Shown here: one piece after another, positions 1-7,931 of the stretch | How positions within the stretch are numbered: the stretch's first letter is position 1 | Layout: each line of letters starts with the position of its first letter | Origin: SIG603 sp963589785 | GTDB taxonomy: Bacteria > Bacillota > Clostridia > Oscillospirales > Acutalibacteraceae | Reading direction: 5' to 3' | Assembly: GCA_963589785.1 (NCBI GenBank) | Contig: CAVAMJ010000010.1 | Location: forward strand, 1 to 64,000 | DNA length: 64,000 nt | The notes under the pieces: generated by a model | What the model saw: the letters and a program-made list of their open reading frames with translations, nothing else | What the model was told of the DNA's origin: nothing | Database searches by the model: none | Position numbers and translations under genes: made by a program

Positions 1-105
1 GGTGCCTTTGTCTATCGTTATTTCTCTTTTTGTTTCGCTTTTCTCACGTGGGCTCCGCCCACGCCCGTTCGCTTTTTGTAAAAAGCGAAGCAAAAACTTC
101 TGTGT
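1..105. repeat. Edge copy of a hairpin-rich intergenic repeat
   Basis: This stretch contains a GTGGGC/GCCCAC hairpin at about 50-65, followed by a GTTCGCTTTTT/AAAAAGCGAA hairpin and then CAAAAACTT. The same two hairpins in the same order and spacing occur in the right arm of the large inverted repeat near 31215-31270, and inverted in its left arm near 30370-30420. The copy is probably cut by the window edge. It encodes no protein that I can see. Confidence 0.65.
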
Positions 106-169
106 TTTTCTGCTTTTGAGTTTTCGTTTGTATTTAACTTTTATATGCATTTGTTCTACTTTGCGTAGG

Positions 170-198
170 TTGTGATAGTGTTTGTTATATTGTAGAAT
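170..198 (+). promoter_or_regulatory. Possible promoter of the HTH/SOR-like gene
   Basis: TTGTGA at 170-175 and TAGAAT at 193-198 are separated by 17 bases. The implied transcription start falls very close to the AGGAGG ribosome site at about 205-210, so the leader would be unusually short. For that reason the call is tentative. Confidence 0.3.
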
Positions 199-219
199 CT
201 TTTCAGGAGGTAGAAGCTT

Positions 220-828
220 ATGAATCAATATTTAACCGGAACTGTTATCAAGGAACTTAGAAACAAACGCTCAATGACTCAGACAGAGCTTGCCGAAAAG
301 CTTTGCGTCAGTGACAAAACTATCTCAAAGTGGGAGACAGGTAAGGGTTATCCTGACATTACTTTGCTTGAGCCTATTGCTGAGATTTTTCATGTATCAG
401 TAACAGAGCTTATTTCAGGAAGTGCCGTGAAAAATACTAATGTATCTGCGAATATGCTGCGTTCTAATTTTTATGTTTGTCCGATTTGCGGTAACATTTT
501 TCACAGCATGGGTGAGGCTGTTATCCAGTGTCACGGTATTCAGCTTAATCCTGAAATTTCCGATGAGCCGGATGAGTCCCACAAAATTAATGTTGAACGA
601 ATTGAAGACGAATACTTTGTGCAGATCGACCACGAGATGACTAAAAAGCATTATATATCGTTTATTGCCGCTGTTTCACCCGACAGAATTCAACTTGTTA
701 AGCTATATCCACAGGGAAATGCCGAGGCAAGATTTAAGATAAACACTGTTAAGAAAATCTATTATTACTGCAATAAGAGCGGACTATTTTGCCTTGATAT
801 TATAAAAGAGAAGTACAAATCTAAGTAA
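220..828 (+). CDS. HTH regulator fused to a superoxide-reductase-like domain
   Basis: Residues about 5-65 form an XRE-type helix-turn-helix (MTQTELAEKLCVSDKTISKWE). The rest resembles desulfoferrodoxin/superoxide reductase. It has CPIC at 87-90 and C104-H105, where desulfoferrodoxin has CxxC and CC. It then has H121, H138 and H144 (the latter two in HEMTKKHYI, like HPMxxEHYI) and C184 in CNKSGLF. The family's last motif is CNxHGLW, so the fourth His ligand is Ser187 here. Superoxide reductases use a His4-Cys iron site to reduce superoxide to peroxide; in this protein the domain may sense oxidants or metal for the HTH, which is inference. An AGGAGG site sits 9 bases before the ATG. It is monocistronic, followed by a 260-base gap. 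Confidence is high for the HTH and moderate for the SOR-like fold. Confidence 0.8.
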   Translation: MNQYLTGTVIKELRNKRSMTQTELAEKLCVSDKTISKWETGKGYPDITLLEPIAEIFHVSVTELISGSAVKNTNVSANMLRSNFYVCPICGNIFHSMGEAVIQCHGIQLNPEISDEPDESHKINVERIEDEYFVQIDHEMTKKHYISFIAAVSPDRIQLVKLYPQGNAEARFKINTVKKIYYYCNKSGLFCLDIIKEKYKSK

Positions 829-1000
829 AGTGTAGGTTCATAAAGTTTAAGTGGAAATTATCTAATCAAGTCATATTTGAAATTTAGGACAAGCTATTGA
901 TTAAGTTGTATTTTCTTTACTATATGCTTAATTTTAAGCAATATAATTACCTTTACTGTACAAATATTGCCGCTCTGATACTCGATGTGAGAAATTAAAC

Positions 1001-1029
1001 TTTACAACAATCAGAACTTAATATAAAAT
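1001..1029 (+). promoter_or_regulatory. Promoter for the 42-residue ORF
   Basis: TTTACA at 1001-1006 and TAAAAT at 1024-1029 are 17 bases apart, about 60 bases before the small GTG-start ORF. I see no other gene or strong structure in the AT-rich gap 829-1089. Confidence 0.5.
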
Positions 1030-1089
1030 GAAATCATAGATTAGTAGTATTGTTTTTAACAATCGTTTTATTTTGTTAGAGGTGATTTT

Positions 1090-1218
1090 GTGTGCTTTAT
1101 TAGAATGTTAGTTTGGACGTTTATAGCACCTTTTGTATTAATGTTTGCTCCTATTATTATTGTCTTCAAATTCTTCGGAACTATCGACGATATTTTTCAT
1201 GACCTATTCCACTGGTAA
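1090..1218 (+). CDS. Small hydrophobic protein, 42 residues
   Basis: A GTG start follows GAGGTGA at a good distance, and the frame runs 42 codons to TAA. The product starts (M)CFIRMLVWTFIAPFVLM and contains one strongly hydrophobic segment (residues about 6-28), then an acidic/aromatic tail ending DLFHW. It has its own promoter-like sequence upstream and a perfect hairpin terminator 23 bases downstream, so it looks like an independent transcription unit. I do not recognise the family. It would be a single-span membrane peptide. The coding call rests on the ribosome site, the hydrophobic pattern and the flanking signals, not on homology. Confidence 0.5.
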   Translation: MCFIRMLVWTFIAPFVLMFAPIIIVFKFFGTIDDIFHDLFHW

Positions 1219-1240
1219 GTTTTATTCATTCTAAAATAGC

Positions 1241-1275
1241 AAAGTCCCGTTTGATTATGCATCAGACGGGACTTT
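1241..1275. terminator. Bidirectional terminator between converging genes
   Basis: AAAGTCCCGTTTGAT pairs with ATCAGACGGGACTTT across a five-base loop. A-tract and T-tract flanks suit both the small plus-strand ORF and the minus-strand transporter gene. Confidence 0.8.
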
Positions 1276-1300
1276 TGTTATGCGAGATATTCAGATTTAT

Positions 1301-2485
1301 TTAATCATCTGCGGGATTTGGAGTTTTCTTATAAAGCGCTATGCTTAAGGAGAAGAATATGATGGCTACCATATACATGGTGAAAAGGAACAGATAGAAT
1401 TTTGTTGCTCCGAGATATTTAAAAACGAAACCTCCGACGAGATAGCCTATGAACGATGCCCCGGCAGTTGCCGCACCGTAGAAGGTATGAGCGGTAGCCT
1501 TCAGTTCTTCTGGAGCAAGCTTATAGAGGTAATGAGAAGTAGTGCCGATTATGATTCCGTTGCCTATGCCGATGAACGAGGTAATGAGCGTAACGCTTAT
1601 GAGTGAATATGAGAAAAACGCTGTCAAAAAGCTTTCGCAAGCGAGGACGCAAATGCCGGAGAGCAAAATATATTTAAGTTTGAAACGATTTCTCAGTTTA
1701 TTTATGAAAAGCAAAATAGGAACTTCGGTCAAGGCTCTTATTGCGCACACGACACCGAAATTATCAAGGCTTACGTTTCTCGCTTCCATAAGGTAAGAGA
1801 TAAATCCAAACTCGCAGTTGAGCGGGATATATGTTATAACCATGAAGATTAAAAAGGTAACGTAATGATAATTTTTGAACAGTTCCTTTGGATTAAGCTT
1901 TGATTTCTGCTTCTTTTTCACGACCATGGGATTCGGAAGTGACATCACAAAAAGAAGACCCGGCAAGGATGCGATAAAGTACATGAGGAATGTGTACTTA
2001 ACGCCCGTGAGCGGTACTAATATGAAAGAGAGAAGCAAGCATCCGATTGTGTAGGCGAGAGAGCCGAGCGCACGGTTACTGCCGTAGTTTATTCCGTGCT
2101 CCGTACAAAGTCTCACGCAGAAATTATCGTGAAGCGTACAAATCGAGCCCTTGGCAAAGTTCATAATAGGAAGATAAATGAGAAACATTGTAGACGCGAA
2201 TTTGATTTTTGCCGGCAAAAATCCGATTAAGCCGTAAAGCACCATGCTCATAATTAGGCATATGATAAATGTAAGCTTGACGGAATTTAGCTTATCGGAA
2301 ACCATTCCCCAGATTGTCATGGCAATGATTGCCACTATCGAGCATATCGCATTCAAAATTCCGATATAGGATGAGTCCATACCGTTATTCTGGAGATAGA
2401 CGGTCTGATAGCTGACAAATGCCCAGCCGAACCAATAGAAGATTTCCATGAAGAGAACCTTGAATTTAATCGATGAGTTTGGCAT
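1301..2485 (-). CDS. MFS transporter
   Basis: The 394-residue protein has about 12 hydrophobic segments. Its N-terminus (FYWFGWAFVSYQTVYLQ, then WGMVSDKLN) follows the pattern of the MFS_1-like/LacY-NupG group, with the WGxxSD loop between helices 2 and 3. It sits in the inner membrane and moves a small solute by proton coupling; the substrate cannot be read from sequence. I chose the ATG at 2485 (MPNSSIKFK) because AAAGGGA lies just upstream. A longer frame opens at 2569, but that codon would sit at about the transcription start and has no ribosome site. A palindrome lies between promoter and start codon, suggesting repression. The gene is monocistronic. Confidence 0.8.
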   Translation of the reverse strand: MPNSSIKFKVLFMEIFYWFGWAFVSYQTVYLQNNGMDSSYIGILNAICSIVAIIAMTIWGMVSDKLNSVKLTFIICLIMSMVLYGLIGFLPAKIKFASTMFLIYLPIMNFAKGSICTLHDNFCVRLCTEHGINYGSNRALGSLAYTIGCLLLSFILVPLTGVKYTFLMYFIASLPGLLFVMSLPNPMVVKKKQKSKLNPKELFKNYHYVTFLIFMVITYIPLNCEFGFISYLMEARNVSLDNFGVVCAIRALTEVPILLFINKLRNRFKLKYILLSGICVLACESFLTAFFSYSLISVTLITSFIGIGNGIIIGTTSHYLYKLAPEELKATAHTFYGAATAGASFIGYLVGGFVFKYLGATKFYLFLFTMYMVAIIFFSLSIALYKKTPNPADD

Positions 2486-2533
2486 ACAGTTTCCCTTTCG
2501 CTTTGTAATTAGATTATGAGTAATTTTGAGATG

Positions 2534-2552
2534 TGAAACCTTTGAGGTTTCA
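2534..2552. promoter_or_regulatory. Palindromic operator upstream of the MFS gene
   Basis: TGAAACCTTTGAGGTTTCA is a 19-base inverted repeat with arms matching around a central TTG. It lies just downstream of the predicted minus-strand transcription start and about 50 bases before the start codon. That position suits a repressor site. The regulator is unknown. Confidence 0.5.
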
Positions 2553-2571
2553 TATTTTAGTTCATGCAATA

Positions 2572-2599
2572 GTTATACTCTTTTTTTGTGCGTTTTCAA
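2572..2599 (-). promoter_or_regulatory. Promoter of the MFS transporter gene
   Basis: On the minus strand TTGAAA (2599-2594) and TATAAC (2577-2572) are separated by 16 bases, immediately upstream of the palindrome at 2534-2552. Confidence 0.55.
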
Positions 2600-2746
2600 G
2601 ATATATTTTTAAGTTTTTTTCATTAATTTTTCAGGATATTATATTCGTATTTTAACTTGACGGTTTGCACTTGTTGATTAGTTATTTCCTTTGTGTTAAA
2701 ATAACAAAGTATAGGTATGTGGATACTTGAAAGATTGGTGACAGAA

Positions 2747-3673
2747 ATGATTTATACGGTAACCTTAAATCCCGGTCTTGATTTGCTTTTGGCACTCGAT
2801 GAAGTAGAGCTCGGAACGATTATGCGTCCTGAGTGTCGAGGTCTTGTGGCTGGAGGCAAGGGAATAAATGTGAGCCTGATGCTCTTGTCTCTCGGAATTA
2901 AATCGACCGCGCTTGGCTTTACTGCCGGAATGAGCGGTGCCGAAATTGAAAATCAGCTTGCCTCAAAGGGAGTCTTGTGCGATTTTGTTAGGCTTCAGGA
3001 CGGATTTTCGAGGATAAACGTTAAGCTTAATGCCAAAGAGGAGACGGAGCTTAACTGCAAGGGTCCTAAGGTAAGCGAGAGCGAGCTAAACGCTTTTTTT
3101 GAGAAAATAGAGAAAATTCCAAGCGGAAGCTTTGTTACGCTGTCTGGAAATATTCAGCCGTCACTGCCAAAAGATATTTACCTAAAGATAATGGAAGTCT
3201 TCGAGGGGAAAAATATGAGGACGGCAGTTGACGTAGCGGGCGAAAGACTCAAGGAATTACTGAAATTCAAGCCCTTTGTGATAAAGCCGAATAATTATGA
3301 GCTTGAGGAGCTTTTTGAAACAAAAATAAGAGACGAAAATCATCTTCTTGAGCTTGGTGAAAGGCTCAGAGAGATGGGCGCTGAAAATGTGATAATTTCT
3401 CTTGGTGCAAAAGGCAGTGTATTGATTAGCGACAGCGCTGCAGAAAAATACGGTATCGTAAGCGGTGAGGTAATCAACACGACAGGAGCGGGAGACTCGA
3501 TGCTGGCGGGTTTTCTTGCCGGAATTGAGCGAGGATACAGCAAGCACAAGGCGATGCTTCTTGCAACGGCGTGCGGTTCTGCCACAAGCTTTTCTGTGGG
3601 AATCGCAAGCGGCGAACTAACTGAAGAGTGCTTCGATAGACTTTTGAAAATTGACGCTGAAAACGGGAATTAG
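2747..3673 (+). CDS. PfkB-family sugar kinase, 1-phosphofructokinase-like
   Basis: This 308-residue kinase has the N-terminal IYTVTLNPGLD pattern and GGKGINVS of the 1-phosphofructokinase/tagatose-6-phosphate kinase group. Near residue 248 is the anion-hole and base motif NTTGAGDSMLAGF, where Asp is the catalytic base. It would phosphorylate a hexose phosphate with ATP in the cytoplasm, most likely fructose 1-phosphate to fructose 1,6-bisphosphate. No PTS permease or DeoR-type regulator lies beside it, so fruK versus lacC cannot be settled here. I chose the ATG at 2747, where homology begins and GGTGA precedes it; an upstream ATG at 2717 would add ten unmatched residues. Confidence 0.85.
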   Translation: MIYTVTLNPGLDLLLALDEVELGTIMRPECRGLVAGGKGINVSLMLLSLGIKSTALGFTAGMSGAEIENQLASKGVLCDFVRLQDGFSRINVKLNAKEETELNCKGPKVSESELNAFFEKIEKIPSGSFVTLSGNIQPSLPKDIYLKIMEVFEGKNMRTAVDVAGERLKELLKFKPFVIKPNNYELEELFETKIRDENHLLELGERLREMGAENVIISLGAKGSVLISDSAAEKYGIVSGEVINTTGAGDSMLAGFLAGIERGYSKHKAMLLATACGSATSFSVGIASGELTEECFDRLLKIDAENGN

Positions 3674-3699
3674 ACACGTCTATTTTACTGTTTTGTTGG

Positions 3700-3728
3700 T
3701 TTAATCTGTTCAGAATATTCGATAAAAT
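3700..3728 (+). promoter_or_regulatory. Weak promoter candidate for the zinc-ribbon operon
   Basis: TTTAAT at 3700-3705 and TAAAAT at 3723-3728 are 17 bases apart, about 60 bases before the zinc-ribbon gene. The -35 match is poor. Confidence 0.3.
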
Positions 3729-3788
3729 GATATTGTCGGAATACATTTAATTTTTGAATATTCAGAAGGGTTAAAAGGGTAAATAATT

Positions 3789-4877
3789 ATGAAATGTCCA
3801 AAATGCAAGATTGATATAAATGACGACGCTAAGTTTTGTCCGTATTGCGGTGCGGCGATTTCGAGTGGCAAGGGACTTCTAAGTGATGATGATTGTCCGG
3901 CGACCAATTTCAAGGACGCTGTTATTTTGAAGCCGAAGGATTTCAAAGAGAGCAAGGGAATAACGGATGACGGCGGTCTTACTTTTGCCGAGCGTGAGCT
4001 TTTGAGCGAAAGAAATAATTCGGAATACAAGGAATACGAGCAGAGAGACGACAGGTTTGATTACTTTGCAAACGACTCGAGATACAACGATTTTTCGAGA
4101 TTTGAGTTTGACAAAAGCGTCTACTCCCCAAGCGAGCGTGCGAGCACTTACGATGAAAACGAAGAAGCTGAGAAAAAGGAGCTTGAGGAACTGAATAAAT
4201 CTCAGGCGATAAAGAGCGCTGAAGCGGTGCGTGAATTTATCAAGAATAATCAAAAGGATAATAAAGTTAAGACAAAAGAGATTAAGCCGAAAATCAAGCG
4301 CACTGATACCACGGCATCGTGGGAGAAAGATGGCAGAACAAAAAAGTCTTCAAAAATCATAAAAATCGTTGCTATACTTTTTGTTCTTTATATGTTAATC
4401 GGAATAATTCCGATGATATTCGAGTCTTTTCACAGCACTTCGTCCAAAATAACCTCTATGTCTGACCTTGACGATATTGACGTAAGCTATGAAATCGGTG
4501 AGATAGCCGATGCTTTCAGAAACTACGACTATAAGACTCTGATGCTGTTCAGCTATGAAGGTCGAGACCTCAGTAGTAAAGAAATAGAGAGAAAAATCAA
4601 GGACAATGAATTATTAGGCGGTGAAAAATGGCTTTGCCAAGAGGAGTTTTATAAATTTATATATGTCAGCGGTTATGATTTAAGCAGCTACTGGACAGAT
4701 TTTGAACTAAACTTCATTGAGTTTACTGATTACGGTGAATATGACGGCTACAATGCAGTCACCGCAAAGTGCAGACTTAGTATAACTTATGAGGATACAA
4801 TTAAAAATGCCACTATCTACACCAATCTTGTCGATTGCGGAGGAAACTGGTACTACATAACAGATGGCATAAATTAA
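3789..4877 (+). CDS. Zinc-ribbon membrane protein
   Basis: The 362-residue protein opens with a zinc ribbon, CPKC at 3-6 and CPYC at 17-20. A long charged and probably disordered segment follows (about 25-185, rich in Glu, Lys, Asp). One membrane span lies at about 190-212 (IVAILFVLYMLIGIIPMIF), then a C-terminal domain of about 150 residues that would lie outside the cell. This zinc_ribbon_2/DUF-type architecture is common in Clostridia and its function is not established. It is the first gene of a run of four or more close plus-strand genes (gaps of 18 and 15 bases, then a 1-base overlap). The shared Cys-pair theme with the CpXC protein hints at a common process, which is inference. Confidence 0.75.
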   Translation: MKCPKCKIDINDDAKFCPYCGAAISSGKGLLSDDDCPATNFKDAVILKPKDFKESKGITDDGGLTFAERELLSERNNSEYKEYEQRDDRFDYFANDSRYNDFSRFEFDKSVYSPSERASTYDENEEAEKKELEELNKSQAIKSAEAVREFIKNNQKDNKVKTKEIKPKIKRTDTTASWEKDGRTKKSSKIIKIVAILFVLYMLIGIIPMIFESFHSTSSKITSMSDLDDIDVSYEIGEIADAFRNYDYKTLMLFSYEGRDLSSKEIERKIKDNELLGGEKWLCQEEFYKFIYVSGYDLSSYWTDFELNFIEFTDYGEYDGYNAVTAKCRLSITYEDTIKNATIYTNLVDCGGNWYYITDGIN

Positions 4878-4895
4878 TAAAAACGGAGAACACAT

Positions 4896-5180
4896 ATGAA
4901 CGAAAACATCAAAAAAGCAATGGTAGCGGCAACCGACATTAAGGATTCCGTGAATGAATCAATAAGAAAAAACGGTATTATTTCGAGACTGAAAATGGTC
5001 ATAAAGTGCGAGAGAGCTTCTCTTGACAGAGAGTATGCCGCACTGGGAAGATACTATTACAATAATCTGCGTGCTCAGAACATTCCAGAGTGTGAGGAGC
5101 ACTGCAAGGAGATAGACGAGGGACTGAAGCGTGTGATAAGCGCTGAGGAGCACCTCATCAAGCTTGAAGAAAAATCCTAA
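4896..5180 (+). CDS. Small coiled-coil protein, unknown function
   Basis: This 94-residue, highly charged protein is predicted helical, with no signal peptide or membrane span. It has a central KCERASLDREYAALGRYYY segment and a C-terminal heptad-like stretch ending HLIKLEEKS. An ACGGAG ribosome site precedes the ATG. Its position between the zinc-ribbon membrane protein and the CpXC protein, with short gaps, indicates co-transcription. I do not recognise a family with confidence; it could be an assembly or scaffold partner of its neighbours. Confidence 0.7.
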   Translation: MNENIKKAMVAATDIKDSVNESIRKNGIISRLKMVIKCERASLDREYAALGRYYYNNLRAQNIPECEEHCKEIDEGLKRVISAEEHLIKLEEKS

Positions 5181-5195
5181 CGGAGGTATATAAAT

Positions 5196-5831
5196 ATGTC
5201 TACATCGGTTAATAAAACCGTTTCTTGTCCAAACTGCGGAGTTCCGCACGAGATGGAAATTTTTACGAGTATAAATGCGGCGGATAATCCCGAGCTTAAG
5301 GATAGAATTCTGAATGAGGATTTGTTTGATTTCAGATGCGAGCGCTGCGGCTACACCTGTCAGATAACATATCCGCTTGTTTATCACGATCCGACAGCGG
5401 GCTTCATGGTTATCATGTATGCTCAGGGTCAAAGCGGAAACCACGAGGAACCGCCGATTTCTCTCAGAAATGTTGTCAAGCGCAAGGTGGACACGCTTGC
5501 TAAGCTTAAGGAGAAAATCCTTATTTTCGATTCAGGCTTTAACGATGTTGCAGTCGAGCTTGTTAAGAACGCTCTTTGGGGAATTATCACAAAGACATAC
5601 CAGAACACGGACGTTGACTGCTATTTCTCAAAGAAAGAGGTTGACGGCTCACTCGAGTTTGCGATTTTCCTTGCAGGCAGCGAGAAGCCCGTTTATCACA
5701 CAATCAAGGGTGAAGTTTATGAGCAGAGCGCCGAGGTGCTTCGTTCGCTTAACTTCACAGAGGGAAATAATTTCCTCACGGTGAACAGACAGCTTGCAGA
5801 GACACTTCTTGCAGAATATAAGGAGGTCTGA
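5196..5831 (+). CDS. CpXC-domain protein
   Basis: The 211-residue protein has the CpXC pattern: CPNC at 11-14 in a KTVSCPNCG context and a second pair CERC near 48-51, which probably bind one zinc ion. The remainder is a mixed alpha/beta region with no membrane span. CpXC-domain proteins are found mainly in Firmicutes and have no settled function. It has a GGAGG site 7 bases before the ATG, and its stop overlaps the next start (TGATG), so translation is probably coupled to the membrane protein downstream. Confidence 0.8.
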   Translation: MSTSVNKTVSCPNCGVPHEMEIFTSINAADNPELKDRILNEDLFDFRCERCGYTCQITYPLVYHDPTAGFMVIMYAQGQSGNHEEPPISLRNVVKRKVDTLAKLKEKILIFDSGFNDVAVELVKNALWGIITKTYQNTDVDCYFSKKEVDGSLEFAIFLAGSEKPVYHTIKGEVYEQSAEVLRSLNFTEGNNFLTVNRQLAETLLAEYKEV

Positions 5832-7927
5832 TGAGCACTACCGCAATTTACGGAAATGCAATAGGCAATATTGTTGCCGTGCTGTATTTTCTTTTGTTTC
5901 AGGCGGGCGGCTTGCTTATCTCTTTCAGCGTACTGCGTGAAAAAAACACCACGGAAAAATTACTTGTCGGCAGTGTTTGCGGCTCTGTAATGCTCCAGTG
6001 GCTACCACTTCTCTTTGCTTTTATTTTAGATTTCACCGTGGCGGCTCATTTGTTTGGTGCGGCGCTAATGATTATAATAAGCCTTGCCGTGTATTTGAAA
6101 TTCGGCAAGGGAAAAATGACGCCGACTAAGCTTAACCCCGATTTTTCGATAAGCTTTGTTGTGATTGCGTTCACGGCGGCGATTTATTTTGTTCTCGTTC
6201 TGAGCGGTCTCGAGTTCAGAAACGGCGAGGTTTATTCAAGTCAGGCGACCTACGGCGACATGGCTATGCACTTAGGGTTCATAACGAGCATAACCGAGCA
6301 AAAAACATTCCCTCCGCAGTATTCGATACTGCCGGGAAATAAGCTTGGATATCCGTTTTTATCGGACAGTATCTCTTCATCGCTTTATGTTTTCGGCTGT
6401 CATTTAAAATTGGCTTACGCTTTGCCGATGCTTTTTGCGGGACTTCAGGTCTTTGTCGGAGCGTGGATGCTGTTTCAAAAATGGCTTAAATCAAAGGGCA
6501 AGGCACTTATTGCCTGGGTGCTTTATTTTTGGTGCGGCGGTCTCGGATTTATTTACTTTTTGCCGTTCTCCGGTATTAGTAATTTCACGAGAATTTTCAC
6601 GGAATTCTACGAGACTCCTACTAATTTAATTGACAAGAATATCCGCTGGGTGAATTTGATAGTCGATATGCTCTTGCCGCAAAGAGCAACGCTGTTCGGC
6701 TATGCGGTTTTATTCACGGTGCTTTATCTCCTTTATGAGGCGGTTTTCGGTTCAGACAAGGGAAAGACGAGGAACTTCGTGATTTGTGCCGTTTTGGGCG
6801 GAGCACTGCCGATGATTCATACTCACAGCTTTGTGGCGCTCGCTCTAATCAGTGCGGTTTGGGTGCTTATCAAGCTTATCGGTGAGGAGGGCTCGATTAT
6901 TCCTAAGGCTCTCTTCGGATTTATGCTCATTTTCTTCACGCTGTATAGCTTTGTCATGAGCGGCGACTTAAGAGAGTCAGATATAAATATGTATGTCTGC
7001 CTTATCGGTGCATTCATATTCGCATTGGCAATCGTCCTGTTTGTCGTGCTTTATGTTCGAAAGAACGGAATAAAGGAATTGGCTTCGACATGGGGCATCT
7101 ATCTTTTGATTGTATGCATTCTCGCTTTGCCGCAGCTTTTTACATGGACATTCAATCAGGCATCAAGCGGCGGATTTATCAGAGGATATTTCAACTGGGC
7201 AAACCTCAGCGACAATTACATTTGGTTCTATCTCAAGAACATGGGTATCGTTTTGGTTGCGTTCGTTATTGGCTTTTTCACGGGCAAAAAGGAAGATTTG
7301 CTAACAGCCGCTCCCTTTATGCTCATTTGGTTCATTGCAGAGCTTGTGGTGTTCCAGCCGAATACCTATGATAACAACAAGCTTCTTTATATCGGCTATC
7401 TGTTTGTATGCGGAATTGCCGCTGACTTACTCGCAAGAGTTTATCAGAAGATAAAGAGCAAAAAAGCCGTTAAGTATGCTCTTTCGGCAGTTGTTATGTT
7501 TTTCTGCGTGATTTCGGCAGTTTTAACTGTCGGAAGAGAGCTTTGTGCGGAGTATTGTCTGCTTGACGCGTCTCAGGTTAATGCGGCAAAATTCATAGAA
7601 GAAAACACAGAGCCAACCGATACCGTTTTGACGGACGACCGCCACAACAACGCTATCGCCGTTTTGACGGGAAGAAACATTGTCTGCGGTTCGGGAAGCT
7701 ATCTATATTATCACGGACTCGACTACTCAATTCAGCAAAGTGACGAGAGGACTATGTACGAAAGTCCGCTTGAAAGCATGTCGCTTTATGATAAATACAA
7801 TGTCTCTTACATTGAGATTTCTAATTACGAGCTGGCGGCATTCAGTGTAGACGAGGAAGCGATAGCATCTATGTTTGAATTGGTCTATTCAGACGGAGAA
7901 ACAAGAATTTACAAGACCGGGATTTGA
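5831..7927 (+). CDS. Large polytopic membrane protein, GT-C glycosyltransferase-like
   Basis: The 698-residue protein has many membrane spans (about 12-14) over residues 10-560 and then a soluble C-terminal domain of about 130 residues. An early loop carries YGDMAMHLGF near residue 140, followed by NKLGYPFLSD. This resembles the first-loop acidic motif and following HxP-like region of GT-C lipid-phosphate-sugar glycosyltransferases. If the match is right, it transfers a sugar from a polyprenyl phosphate donor on the outer face of the membrane. The aspartate-based match is by eye only. An AAGGAGG site lies inside the end of the CpXC gene, and rsmA follows 4 bases after the stop. Confidence 0.65.
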   Translation: MSTTAIYGNAIGNIVAVLYFLLFQAGGLLISFSVLREKNTTEKLLVGSVCGSVMLQWLPLLFAFILDFTVAAHLFGAALMIIISLAVYLKFGKGKMTPTKLNPDFSISFVVIAFTAAIYFVLVLSGLEFRNGEVYSSQATYGDMAMHLGFITSITEQKTFPPQYSILPGNKLGYPFLSDSISSSLYVFGCHLKLAYALPMLFAGLQVFVGAWMLFQKWLKSKGKALIAWVLYFWCGGLGFIYFLPFSGISNFTRIFTEFYETPTNLIDKNIRWVNLIVDMLLPQRATLFGYAVLFTVLYLLYEAVFGSDKGKTRNFVICAVLGGALPMIHTHSFVALALISAVWVLIKLIGEEGSIIPKALFGFMLIFFTLYSFVMSGDLRESDINMYVCLIGAFIFALAIVLFVVLYVRKNGIKELASTWGIYLLIVCILALPQLFTWTFNQASSGGFIRGYFNWANLSDNYIWFYLKNMGIVLVAFVIGFFTGKKEDLLTAAPFMLIWFIAELVVFQPNTYDNNKLLYIGYLFVCGIAADLLARVYQKIKSKKAVKYALSAVVMFFCVISAVLTVGRELCAEYCLLDASQVNAAKFIEENTEPTDTVLTDDRHNNAIAVLTGRNIVCGSGSYLYYHGLDYSIQQSDERTMYESPLESMSLYDKYNVSYIEISNYELAAFSVDEEAIASMFELVYSDGETRIYKTGI

Positions 7928-7931
7928 TTAT

